Shown here one piece after another: positions 52,205 to 59,842 of a stretch of DNA of 64,000 nt. Within the stretch, counting starts at the first letter, position 1. Every line of letters begins with the position of its first letter. The notes under the pieces are model-generated. The model was not told where the DNA came from. It did not search any database and saw only the letters and a list, made by a program, of their open reading frames with translations. The DNA is from Woeseiaceae bacterium (GTDB lineage Bacteria > Pseudomonadota > Gammaproteobacteria > Steroidobacterales > Woeseiaceae). The DNA is taken from NCBI GenBank assembly GCA_028279985.1, contig JANQMR010000016.1, positions 1 through 64,000 on the forward strand, written 5' to 3'. The position numbers and the translations under genes are program-made.

Positions 52205-53581
52205 ATGAGCTTGCACCTGCACGATACCCTGACCGGCAAAAAGGTCCCATTCGAGCCGCTCCGCGACGGCGAGGTCACGATGTATCTCTGCGGGCCGACG
52301 GTCTACAACTATGCGCACATCGGCAACGCGCGGCCGGCGGTCGTTTTCGACCTGCTGGCGAGGCTGTTGCGCCGGCATTACAGGCTCAAGTTCGTGCGCA
52401 ACATCACCGACGTCGACGACAAGATCAACGCGGCATCGCTCGAGACCGGGAAGCCGATCGGTGAGATTACCGCGCGGTTCACGAAGATCTACAACGACGA
52501 CATGGCCGCGCTCGGCGTAGCTCCGCCGGACGTCGAGCCGCGTGCGACCGAGCACGTCGAAGAAATGATCGCGATGATCGCGACCCTGATCGACAAGGCG
52601 TACGCCTACGAGGCCGAAGGGCACGTGCTGTTCGACGTTCAGAAGTACCCGGACTACGGCGACTTGTCCAAACGTGACGTCAGGGAGATGATCGCGGGCG
52701 CCAGGGTCGAGGTCGCGCCCTACAAACGCTCGCCGCAGGACTTCGTATTGTGGAAGCCGTCCACGCCCGAGTTGCCCGGTTGGGATTCACCCTGGGGCCG
52801 TGGCCGTCCCGGCTGGCATATCGAGTGTTCGGCCATGGCCGAAAAACACCTCGGCGAGACCATCGACATCCACGCCGGCGGGCAGGATCTGGTGTTTCCG
52901 CATCACGAGAACGAGATCGCCCAGAGCCGCTGCGCACACGGGGGCGCGCCTTTCGCGCGGTACTGGCTGCACAACGGTTTCCTGAGCATCGACCACGAAA
53001 AGATGTCCAAGTCGCTCGGCAACGTCGTGCTGGTGCACGACCTGCTCGAGACCATCCCGGGTGAGGTCATCCGGCTGGCGCTGTTGTCGGCGCAGTACCG
53101 GCAGCCGCTGGACTGGTCGGATGAGACCATCGACGCGGCGCGCAAGATGCTCGACCGCCTGTACGGCGCGTTGCGCGGCATCGCCGTGCCCGACGAATTG
53201 CGCCGTGAGACCGAGCCGCCGGCCGAGTTCATCGATGCGCTGGAGGACGACCTCAACACGCCGATGGCCCTGTCCAAACTGTTCGGGCTGGCGCGAGCGC
53301 TGAATCGCTCGGACGAGCCCTCCGAACGGCGGGAACTCGCCGCGCAAATGCTCGCCTGCGGCGATCTTTTGGGTGTCCTCGGGGCAGATCCCGAGTCGTG
53401 GTTCGCGGGTGATGCCGACGGCGAGATCTCGGCTGCCGAGATCGGCGCGCTGTTGGCCGACCGCGATGCGGCGCGGGCGGCCAAGAATTTCGACATCGCC
53501 GATGCGATCCGTGAGCGGCTGGCCGCCGACGGCGTACAAATCGAGGACGGTCCTTCCGGCACCACCTGGCGTCGCATATGA
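52205..53581 (+). CDS. cysS: Cysteinyl-tRNA synthetase
   Basis: Class I synthetase charging tRNA-Cys; 458 residues. Zinc ligands appear in [10 protein letters not shown] (about residue 28), [12 protein letters not shown] (about 209) and HHENE (about 234-238). HIGH is YAHIGNARP (about 36) and KMSKSLGN is at about 267. ATG 52205 starts [13 protein letters not shown]. Its last 4 nt overlap sufE (ATGA), tying cysteine charging to a sulfur-transfer gene. Confidence 0.97.
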   Translation: MSLHLHDTLTGKKVPFEPLRDGEVTMYLCGPTVYNYAHIGNARPAVVFDLLARLLRRHYRLKFVRNITDVDDKINAASLETGKPIGEITARFTKIYNDDMAALGVAPPDVEPRATEHVEEMIAMIATLIDKAYAYEAEGHVLFDVQKYPDYGDLSKRDVREMIAGARVEVAPYKRSPQDFVLWKPSTPELPGWDSPWGRGRPGWHIECSAMAEKHLGETIDIHAGGQDLVFPHHENEIAQSRCAHGGAPFARYWLHNGFLSIDHEKMSKSLGNVVLVHDLLETIPGEVIRLALLSAQYRQPLDWSDETIDAARKMLDRLYGALRGIAVPDELRRETEPPAEFIDALEDDLNTPMALSKLFGLARALNRSDEPSERRELAAQMLACGDLLGVLGADPESWFAGDADGEISAAEIGALLADRDAARAAKNFDIADAIRERLAADGVQIEDGPSGTTWRRI

Positions 53582-54006
53582 GCATGAACGAAGTCCTCGA
53601 AGCCCAACGGGAAGTCATCGGCGAATTCCAGTTCTTCGACAACTGGATGGACCGCTACCAGTACCTGATCGACCTCGGGCGGCGCCTGCCCGAGTTCCCG
53701 GAAGCGCTGATGACCGACGACAACAAGATCCGCGGCTGTCAGTCCCAGGTCTGGTTCGCGGTGGATCGCAAAGGCGACCGGCTGAGTTTTCGCGCGATCA
53801 GCGATGCGGCCATCGTCTCCGGGCTGATCGCGATCCTGCTCCGAATCTACAGCGACAAGCCGGCGCGCGAGATCCTCGAGACACCGGCGGAATTCGTCAC
53901 CGAACTCGGCCTCGAAGAACACCTGAGCCCGACCCGCAGCACCGGCCTCGCGTCGATGCTCGCGGCCATCCGCCGGCATGCCGCAGAGGCGCTCGAGGCC
54001 GCGTAA
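53578..54006 (+). CDS. sufE: Sulfur acceptor protein SufE
   Basis: Receives persulfide sulfur from a SufS/CsdA-type cysteine desulfurase for Fe-S cluster assembly. The 142-residue product has the active-site Cys in [10 protein letters not shown] (about residue 53) and the standard fold length. It overlaps cysS by 4 nt and yidD by 1 nt. No other suf gene is in the window, so its desulfurase is encoded elsewhere. Confidence 0.94.
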   Translation: MSMNEVLEAQREVIGEFQFFDNWMDRYQYLIDLGRRLPEFPEALMTDDNKIRGCQSQVWFAVDRKGDRLSFRAISDAAIVSGLIAILLRIYSDKPAREILETPAEFVTELGLEEHLSPTRSTGLASMLAAIRRHAAEALEAA

Positions 54007-54287
54007 TGCCTTCTCCGACGAGTCGCGTGCTGGCGCTGCCGCTGATCGGGCTCATCCGGCTCTACCGGCTGACCCTGTCGCCCTGGCTGGGACGAAGCTG
54101 CCGCTTCGAGCCGAGTTGTTCGCGCTACGCAATCGAGGCGCTGGAGCGCTACGGCGCACTCCGGGGAAGCCGGCTCGCCGCTGCGCGTATTGCGCGCTGC
54201 CATCCCTGGGGCGGCAGCGGCTACGATCCGGTACCCGGCGGCCCGGCGCCCAACCCCGGCGGCCGCGGCACGGACGCCGACGCTTGA
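54006..54287 (+). CDS. yidD: Membrane protein insertion efficiency factor YidD
   Basis: Small inner-membrane-associated protein that assists YidC-dependent insertion. The 93-residue product has an N-terminal hydrophobic/amphipathic helix, then [19 protein letters not shown] and [13 protein letters not shown], the family's hallmark cysteines. It usually lies between rnpA and yidC; here it stands alone after sufE. Confidence 0.94.
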   Translation: MPSPTSRVLALPLIGLIRLYRLTLSPWLGRSCRFEPSCSRYAIEALERYGALRGSRLAAARIARCHPWGGSGYDPVPGGPAPNPGGRGTDADA

Positions 54288-54415
54288 ACACGATCGCAAC
54301 GGTCCTCGCCGAGCTGGCTTATCCGCTGCGATCGACCGGGGTGCTGATTACCCTCGGCAACTTCCCGCCGCTATATTGGCTCGCGAGCGCCGCCGCGCTG
54401 GAAGCCCATGGGTAG
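54284..54415 (+). CDS. Small ORF of 43 codons, unknown
   Basis: TTG 54284 overlaps the yidD stop by 4 nt. The 43 codons start [20 protein letters not shown] and include a hydrophobic segment ([18 protein letters not shown]). It could be a small membrane protein or the remnant of a longer membrane-protein gene. The tight coupling with yidD favours translation, but there is no recognisable family. Confidence 0.3.
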   Translation: MNTIATVLAELAYPLRSTGVLITLGNFPPLYWLASAAALEAHG

Positions 54416-54445
54416 CCGGCACGGGACCTGTATCGACGCCGCCTA

Positions 54446-54473
54446 TTGATCCGCGCCGATTTGCGATTATGCT
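54446..54473 (+). promoter_or_regulatory. Candidate promoter of the Trm112-like gene
   Basis: TTGATC (54446-54451), 16-nt spacer, TATGCT (54468-54473). The -10 box ends 6 nt before ATG 54480, and no Shine-Dalgarno is visible, suggesting a leaderless transcript. Confidence 0.4.
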
Positions 54474-54479
54474 CTCGAC

Positions 54480-54734
54480 ATGGACAAACGACTGCTGACG
54501 ATCCTGCGCTGCCCGGTTACCCACAAGGGCCTGTCACCGGCGAAGCGCGATCTGCTGAAACGAATCAACGACGCGATCGCTGGCGGCGAGTTGCGTAACC
54601 GCGAGGGCGCGGTGCTCGCGGAACCGATTGCCGAGGCGCTGGTCACCGACGACGCCAAGCTGTTGTATCCGGTTGCCGACGGCATTCCGGTGTTGCTCGA
54701 AAGCGAGTCGATCAGCCTTGAGCAACTTGGCTAA
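54480..54734 (+). CDS. Trm112-like (UPF0434) protein
   Basis: An 84-residue protein with the family pattern LLTILRCPVTHKGL near the N-terminus and LLYPVADGIPVLL near the C-terminus. Eukaryotic and archaeal Trm112 activates tRNA and protein methyltransferases; the bacterial role is unclear. Only one Cys is present, so the usual zinc site is missing. It carries a larger middle insert (AKRDLLKRINDAIAGGELRNREGA) than the shortest bacterial forms. The stop is followed at once by a 160-bp inverted repeat. Confidence 0.85.
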   Translation: MDKRLLTILRCPVTHKGLSPAKRDLLKRINDAIAGGELRNREGAVLAEPIAEALVTDDAKLLYPVADGIPVLLESESISLEQLG

Positions 54735-54894
54735 GTGTCCTGATCCCGCCAATATCTTGCATCATCCGCTGCGTCTTTTCGTGCCTGGCGGCGTTGCGCT
54801 CCTCGCCATAGCCTCGCTATGACCCGTCGCCCAGCCTTGCCAGTCGCGAAAATCCGCCGACCGACTGATACAAGATATTGGCGGGACAGGACAC
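54735..54894. mobile_element. 160-bp MITE-like inverted-repeat element C
   Basis: Terminal arms 54735-54764 and 54866-54894 are near-perfect reverse complements (one bulge and one mismatch), starting GTGTCCTG and ending CAGGACAC. The interior (GCGTCTTTTCG... to ...CGCGAAAATCCGC) is a second imperfect inverted repeat centred on CATAGC/GCTATG. No coding frame is present. Termini plus inner symmetry suggest a miniature non-autonomous element; no target-site duplication could be established. Confidence 0.6.
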
Positions 54895-55008
54895 GGCGTT
54901 TATTGACAGGCAAAAGTCGCGATATTCCCCGGTTTCGGTAGCCGGTCCCGCTTTCGGCCGGCTGGATCCGCGAGTATGATCGAATCATCGCCGGCCAGGC
55001 ACGACCGT

Positions 55009-56028
55009 GTGAAAATACAGGCAAACCAGCTCTCGTCCCACCTGAAGAAGACGCTCGCGCCCTGTTACCTGATTACCGGCGACGAACACTTACTGGTCGA
55101 AGAATCCCTGGACGCGGTCCGCGAAGCCGCTCGCGAGCGCGGCTTCGGCTCACGGGACATGCATGTCGCCGCGGCGGGATTCGACTGGGGACTGCTGGCT
55201 TCGTCCGGCGCCAATCTGTCTTTGTTCGCCGAAAAACGCATCATCGAGCTGCGCCTGCCTACCGGTAAACCCGGGCGGGCGGGCGGCCAGGCCATCGTCG
55301 ATCTCGTCGACAGGCTGGGGCCCGAGCTGATGTTGATCGTCAGTGCACCCAAGCTGGATAAGAGCGCCGCCGCGTCGAAATGGGCCAAGACCGTCGATCG
55401 GCAGGGCGTGAGCCTCATGCTCTGGCCGGTCGGCACACGCGAGTTGCCGGGCTGGATCGACGGGCGCATGCGCCGCTCCGGTCTTCTGCCCGACCGCGAT
55501 GCCGTCGCGATGATCGCCGATCGGGTCGAGGGCAACCTGCTCGCCGCGCGCCAGGAAATCGAAAAGCTCGCATTGTTGCTCGGCGAAGGGCCGGTCACCG
55601 CCGAGGATGTCGGTCGCGCGGTCGCCGACATGAGCCGTTTCGACGTCTACAAGCTGACCGATGCCGCGCTGGCGGGCGATACCCGCCGGGCGCTAAGGAT
55701 ACTGGCAGGCCTCAAGGCCGAAGGCGTCGAGCCCGTCATCGTCGTCTGGTCGCTGACGCGGGAGCTAAGAACGCTCGCGCGTCTCGGCGATGCCGTGCGC
55801 CGCCGCGAGGATCTTGCCCAAGCCATGCAACGAGCGGGGGTCTGGCGCAATCGCCAGGACCTCGTCCGGCGCTGTATGGCGCGACACTCGCCCGGGAACA
55901 TCAACAGGCTCCTCAAGGCGACGGCCGCTGCCGATTCGGCGGCCAAAGGCCAGCGACGCGCCGATCCCTGGCTGCTCGCGGCCGATATTCTGGCCGGACT
56001 GTCCCTGGGACGGCAGAGGGCCGCGTGA
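55009..56028 (+). CDS. holA: DNA polymerase III subunit delta
   Basis: Clamp-loader subunit that opens the beta clamp. From GTG 55009 the 339-residue product starts VKIQANQLSSHLKKTLAPCYLITGDE, the family layout. It has the three-domain length of HolA and ends ADPWLLAADILAGLSLGRQRAA. The in-frame ATG 54976 is an alternative, but it lies in a TATGAT that resembles a -10 box. The stop starts a 17-bp tandem array. Confidence 0.93.
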   Translation: MKIQANQLSSHLKKTLAPCYLITGDEHLLVEESLDAVREAARERGFGSRDMHVAAAGFDWGLLASSGANLSLFAEKRIIELRLPTGKPGRAGGQAIVDLVDRLGPELMLIVSAPKLDKSAAASKWAKTVDRQGVSLMLWPVGTRELPGWIDGRMRRSGLLPDRDAVAMIADRVEGNLLAARQEIEKLALLLGEGPVTAEDVGRAVADMSRFDVYKLTDAALAGDTRRALRILAGLKAEGVEPVIVVWSLTRELRTLARLGDAVRRREDLAQAMQRAGVWRNRQDLVRRCMARHSPGNINRLLKATAAADSAAKGQRRADPWLLAADILAGLSLGRQRAA

Positions 56029-56075
56029 TGAGGTCACCGGCGTGACGGGGTCGCCAACGTGACGACGTCACCGGC
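56025..56075 (+). repeat. 17-bp tandem array starting at the holA stop
   Basis: GTGATGAGGTCACCGGC (56025), GTGACGGGGTCGCCAAC (56042) and GTGACGACGTCACCGGC (56059). The first unit contains the holA stop TGA. Confidence 0.75.
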
Positions 56076-56134
56076 AAGGATCGAATGAGTTTCACCGGTA
56101 TGTTCTGCAGCAGCGACCCGGGAGCCGCGGCCTC

Positions 56135-56788
56135 GTGAAGCCCATCGGCGTGTTCGGCGGAACTTTCGATCCGATTCACTACGGGCATCTGAGAACCGCC
56201 TTCGAACTGTTGCAGGCGCTGCGCTTCGAGGAGGTTCGCTTCATACCTTGCGGCGATCCGCCGCACCGCGGCAAGACCTTCGCCGATGCCGCCGTCAGAT
56301 TCGACATGGTCCGTCTCGCGATCGAATCCCAGGCGGGCTTCGTCATCGACGACCGGGAAATCCGGCGCGGCGGCCCCTCCTACACGATAGACACCCTGGG
56401 GAGCTTGCGCGCGGAATTTCCGGAGCGTCCACTGGGTCTCATCGTCGGTATGGATGCATTTCTCGGGCTGCCGCACTGGCATCGCTGGGCTGAGATTCTC
56501 GATCGTGCGCACCTCGTCGTCGCCCACCGGCCCGGCTGGCGCGCGCCGGACACCGGGCCTCTGGGGGACTTGATCGCGCGGCGCGGGGCCCGGCGGGTGG
56601 GGGATCTCCATGAGGCCGTCGCCGGCCGGGTGTACATACACGCCGTGACCCAGCTAGAGATCTCCTCGACCGAAATCCGGGAACTCGTCGCGGCGCGCCG
56701 GGACCCGCGCTTTCTGATGCCCGACGCCGTTCGGGATCTGATCGCACGTAGCCATTGTTACGGGACTCTCGAAACCACAAATCTATAG
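56135..56788 (+). CDS. nadD: Nicotinate-nucleotide adenylyltransferase
   Basis: Adenylates nicotinate mononucleotide in NAD synthesis. The 217-residue product has the nucleotidyltransferase motif GVFGGTFDPIHYGHLR at the start, SYTIDTLGSLR and GMDAFLGLPHW in the middle and the EISSTEIRE motif near residue 172. The start is GTG 56135. The holA-nadD-rsfS-rlmH order is conserved in gammaproteobacteria. Confidence 0.96.
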   Translation: MKPIGVFGGTFDPIHYGHLRTAFELLQALRFEEVRFIPCGDPPHRGKTFADAAVRFDMVRLAIESQAGFVIDDREIRRGGPSYTIDTLGSLRAEFPERPLGLIVGMDAFLGLPHWHRWAEILDRAHLVVAHRPGWRAPDTGPLGDLIARRGARRVGDLHEAVAGRVYIHAVTQLEISSTEIRELVAARRDPRFLMPDAVRDLIARSHCYGTLETTNL

Positions 56789-56822
56789 TCGGATCTATGC
56801 CTCAACCGGATCTATAGCCAAC
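56782..56822 (+). repeat. Tandem duplication at the nadD stop
   Basis: TCTATAGTCGGA (56782), TCTATGCCTCAACCGGA (56794) and TCTATAGCCAAC (56811) are degenerate repeats; the first contains the nadD stop TAG at 56786-56788. Confidence 0.6.
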
Positions 56823-56869
56823 AGACCCTTTAAGGAGCGAACCATCGAAATGAGGACAGAACAAACCGC

Positions 56870-57223
56870 ATGAACAGCGAGCAATTGAGTGAACTCGTCG
56901 TCGAAGCCCTGGACGACCTCAAGGCAAAAGACATCGTCAGGCTCGACGTGCGCGACATGACGACGGTGACCGACTACATGATCATCGCCAGCGGTACCTC
57001 CAGCCGTCATGTCCAGGCGCTGATCGACAAGGTCCGCGAGCAAACGACGCTTGCCGGACACCGGGCGGTCGGCGTCGAGGGCGAGGAAGGCGGAGAATGG
57101 GTGTTGCTCGATCTCGAGGACGCGCTGGTCCACGTCATGCTGCCCAGCGTGCGAGAGTTCTACAATCTCGAAAAGTTGTGGTCGCTGACACCAGCCGGCG
57201 ACCGCGCGGCGCCCGACGTGTAA
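56870..57223 (+). CDS. rsfS: Ribosomal silencing factor RsfS
   Basis: Binds L14 and blocks subunit joining when nutrients are low. The 117-residue product has the Iojap-family core (LKAKDIVRLDVRDMTTVTDYMIIASGTSSRHV, starting near residue 18) and EGEEGGEWVLLDLEDALVHVM. It is 4 bp before rlmH. Confidence 0.95.
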   Translation: MNSEQLSELVVEALDDLKAKDIVRLDVRDMTTVTDYMIIASGTSSRHVQALIDKVREQTTLAGHRAVGVEGEEGGEWVLLDLEDALVHVMLPSVREFYNLEKLWSLTPAGDRAAPDV

Positions 57224-57227
57224 CCGC

Positions 57228-57698
57228 GTGCACATCCGCCTGATCGCCGTGGGCGGTCGACAAGCCGAGTGGGTGGACACGGCAGTCCGGAGCTACGTGG
57301 AACGGCTGCCGGCGAACTGGCGCTTCCGCGTCGACGAGCTGCCGACGGCTCGCCGGACCAAACGAGAAAAGTCCGGGCGTGCCGTCGAGGCCGAGGGTAA
57401 GGCCATACTCGAGCGTATTGCGGCTGACGAGCAATTGGTCCTGCTCGACGAACGCGGCGAGGCACTAAGCAGCAGGGGTTTGTCGACCCGGCTCGAAGCC
57501 TGGCAATCCGACGGCCGCGACCTGGCTTTTGTCATCGGCGGGCCCGACGGAGTATCGGCGGCCTGCCGCGAGCGCGCGCAATTCGTCTGGTCACTGTCCC
57601 GTCTTACGCTGCCACACGGCCTTGCGCGGGTCCTGTGCCTTGAGCAACTCTACCGGGCCTGGTCGATGCGCTCAGGGCATCCTTACCACCGCGAGTGA
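57228..57698 (+). CDS. rlmH: 23S rRNA pseudouridine-1915 N3-methyltransferase
   Basis: SPOUT-class methyltransferase acting on helix 69 of 23S rRNA in the complete ribosome. The 156-residue product has LLDERGEALSSRGL, the SAM-binding FVIGGPDGVSAACRERA knot (about residues 102-118) and LPHGLARVLCLEQLYRAW. The start is GTG 57228. In Pseudomonas relatives mrdA and rodA follow; here maf follows instead. Confidence 0.96.
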   Translation: MHIRLIAVGGRQAEWVDTAVRSYVERLPANWRFRVDELPTARRTKREKSGRAVEAEGKAILERIAADEQLVLLDERGEALSSRGLSTRLEAWQSDGRDLAFVIGGPDGVSAACRERAQFVWSLSRLTLPHGLARVLCLEQLYRAWSMRSGHPYHRE

Positions 57699-57713
57699 TC
57701 GAATCCCGGTGAA

Positions 57714-58307
57714 ATGAACGAACTCCGGCTACATCTCGCCTCGTCGTCCCCGAGGCGCAAACAGATCCTCGCGGCATTGGGCCTCCGGTTCACGGCGGCC
57801 GGCGCCGATGTCGACGAGACGCCGGCCGCCGGCGAGCCTGCCGGCGCCATGGTGCTGCGCCTCGCCGAAGCCAAGGCCGCAGCGGCCGGTCGCGACGGGA
57901 ATACCGTCGTGATCGGCGCGGATACGGCGGTCGTGCTGGATGAGGTCGTGTTCGGCAAGCCGCGCGACCGGGCGGATGCGCTGGCCACGCTCGCCGCGCT
58001 TTCGGGCCGCCGGCACCGGGTACTGACCGGTGTCGCCGTCAGGTCGCCGGCGGGCCTTACAAGCGCTTTATCCGTGAGCGAAGTCCAATTTCGGGAGATC
58101 GATCCGGACGAGGCGCGGGCATACTGGCAAAGTGGTGAGCCGGCGGACAAAGCCGGCGCGTACGCGGTCCAGGGACTCGGCGGCGCATTCGTATCGTCGA
58201 TTACCGGCAGCTACTCGGGGATCGTCGGCCTGCCGGTCTTCGAGACGACGGCGCTGCTGAAACGGGCAGGTATCGACGTGATCACCATCAGGACTCGGAA
58301 ACCATGA
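57714..58307 (+). CDS. maf: Maf-family nucleotide pyrophosphatase
   Basis: Hydrolyses non-canonical or modified nucleoside triphosphates; E. coli YhdE prefers dTTP and UTP. The 197-residue product has the defining LASSSPRRKQIL start, VIGADTAVVLDEVVFGKP (catalytic Asp near residue 67) and YAVQGLGGAFVSSITGSYSG. It overlaps rng by 4 nt; maf-rng-yhdP is a conserved cluster usually placed after mreBCD. Confidence 0.95.
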   Translation: MNELRLHLASSSPRRKQILAALGLRFTAAGADVDETPAAGEPAGAMVLRLAEAKAAAAGRDGNTVVIGADTAVVLDEVVFGKPRDRADALATLAALSGRRHRVLTGVAVRSPAGLTSALSVSEVQFREIDPDEARAYWQSGEPADKAGAYAVQGLGGAFVSSITGSYSGIVGLPVFETTALLKRAGIDVITIRTRKP

Positions 58308-59788
58308 GCGAGGAATCGTCGAAAGAGGAAATTCTGGTCAACGTGTCGCCGTCGGAGGTGCGTGCGGCGTTGCTCGAGAACGGCGTACTGCAGGAGGTTT
58401 TCGTCGAGCGAACGGCCAGGCGCGGCCTGATCAGCAATATCTACAACGGCAAGGTGTCCAGGGTGCTGCCCGGCATGCAGGCCGCCTTCATCGACATCGG
58501 ACTGGAGCGGACGGCGTTCCTGCATGCATCGGACATCGCAAATCCGCCCGGAAACGGCGATATCCCGGAAGACGAGCTCCCCGGCATTCGCGAGCTGATC
58601 GCCGACGGCGACGAGATACTGGTACAAGTCGTCAAGGACCCGCTCGGCAACAAGGGCGCCCGGCTGACGACATTCATCACCTTGCCGTCCCGGCACCTGG
58701 TCCTGTTGCCCCGCAGCGATGCGGTAGGCGTATCGTCGCGTATCGAGCAGGAGCCGGAACGGGAGCGCCTGCGGACCATGGTCGAAGCCATGCTCGAGGA
58801 GCGCGGCCTGGCCTGTGGCGCCATCGTCCGCACCGTCGCCGAGGGCGCGAGCGGCGAGGCGCTGGCAGCGGATCTGGACTACCTGGTCAGGCTCTGGGAG
58901 GTCATTCAGCAACGGTGCAGCAAGGGCGGTGTAAAACAACTGATACATGAGGATTTGTCGCTGCCGCTGAGAGTGTTGCGCGATCTCGTGGGCGGCGACG
59001 TCGAACGTATACTGGTGGATTCGCAACCGGCTTATGAGGCGATGCAGACTTTTGCGGCGACGTTCCTGCCCGCGGTCGAGCCGATGATCGAGCGCTACAG
59101 TCGGCGCCGGCCCATCTTCGACCTGCACGGTGTAGAGGACGAGATCAAAAAGGCGCTGGACCGGAGCATACCGCTGAAATCCGGCGGCTACGTGATCTTC
59201 GACCAGACCGAGGCGATGACGACGGTGGACGTCAACACCGGCGGCTACGTCGGGCATAGAAACCTGGAGGAAACCATATACCGGACCAACCTCGAAGCCG
59301 CCGTGACCATTGCCCGGCAGCTACGGCTGCGCAATCTCGGCGGCATCGTCATCATCGACTTCATCGACATGGAGGAAGCCGGGCACCGCGACAAGGTGTT
59401 GCAGGTGCTCGAACAGTCGCTGGCCAGGGACCACGCGCGGCACCAGATAACGCCATTGTCTCCGTTGGGGCTGGTCGAGATGACCCGCAAACGGACCCGC
59501 GAAAGCTTGCAGCATATTCTGTGCGAAGACTGTCCAAGCTGCGAGGGCCGCGGTTTCGTGCTGACGGCCGAGAGCGTCTGTTTCGAGGTCTTCCGTGAGG
59601 TGATCCGCCAGGCGCGGCAGTTCGAGTTCGACGAGGTGATGATACTGGCGCACCAACGCGTCATCGATTTGCTGCTCGACGAACAGGCCGGGAGCCTGGC
59701 GGAACTCCAGGAGCAGACCGGCAAGGGGATTCGGCTGCAAACCGAATCGCTTTACGAGCAGGACCAGTTCGACGTCGTGCTGATGTGA
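58304..59788 (+). CDS. rng: Ribonuclease G
   Basis: Endoribonuclease that trims the 5' end of 16S rRNA and degrades some mRNAs. The 494-residue product has an S1 domain (NIYNGKVSRVLPGMQAAFIDIG, about residue 45), catalytic Asp in MTTVDVNTGGYVG (about 307) and IDFIDM (about 350), and the zinc-link CEDCPSCEGRG (about 406). It lacks the RNase E scaffold tail, which identifies it as RNase G. Confidence 0.97.
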   Translation: MSEESSKEEILVNVSPSEVRAALLENGVLQEVFVERTARRGLISNIYNGKVSRVLPGMQAAFIDIGLERTAFLHASDIANPPGNGDIPEDELPGIRELIADGDEILVQVVKDPLGNKGARLTTFITLPSRHLVLLPRSDAVGVSSRIEQEPERERLRTMVEAMLEERGLACGAIVRTVAEGASGEALAADLDYLVRLWEVIQQRCSKGGVKQLIHEDLSLPLRVLRDLVGGDVERILVDSQPAYEAMQTFAATFLPAVEPMIERYSRRRPIFDLHGVEDEIKKALDRSIPLKSGGYVIFDQTEAMTTVDVNTGGYVGHRNLEETIYRTNLEAAVTIARQLRLRNLGGIVIIDFIDMEEAGHRDKVLQVLEQSLARDHARHQITPLSPLGLVEMTRKRTRESLQHILCEDCPSCEGRGFVLTAESVCFEVFREVIRQARQFEFDEVMILAHQRVIDLLLDEQAGSLAELQEQTGKGIRLQTESLYEQDQFDVVLM

Positions 59789-59836
59789 TCCGAGTGTGAC
59801 CCGGCCAGACGTGACTCAGCTAGGCATGACCGAAAC
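59785..59836 (+). repeat. 11-15-bp degenerate duplication at the rng stop
   Basis: GTGATCCGAGT (59785), GTGACCCGGCCAGAC (59796), GTGACTCAGCTAGGC (59811) and ATGACCGAAAC (59826). The first unit contains the rng stop TGA. Confidence 0.55.
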
Positions 59837-59842
59837 ACGGCA

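Noticed and set aside
50106..54734. Genomic island or defence system between lptE and holA
   Set aside because: Cargo is mostly housekeeping (cysS, sufE, yidD, hisI) with base composition like its surroundings and no integrase or toxin-antitoxin genes.
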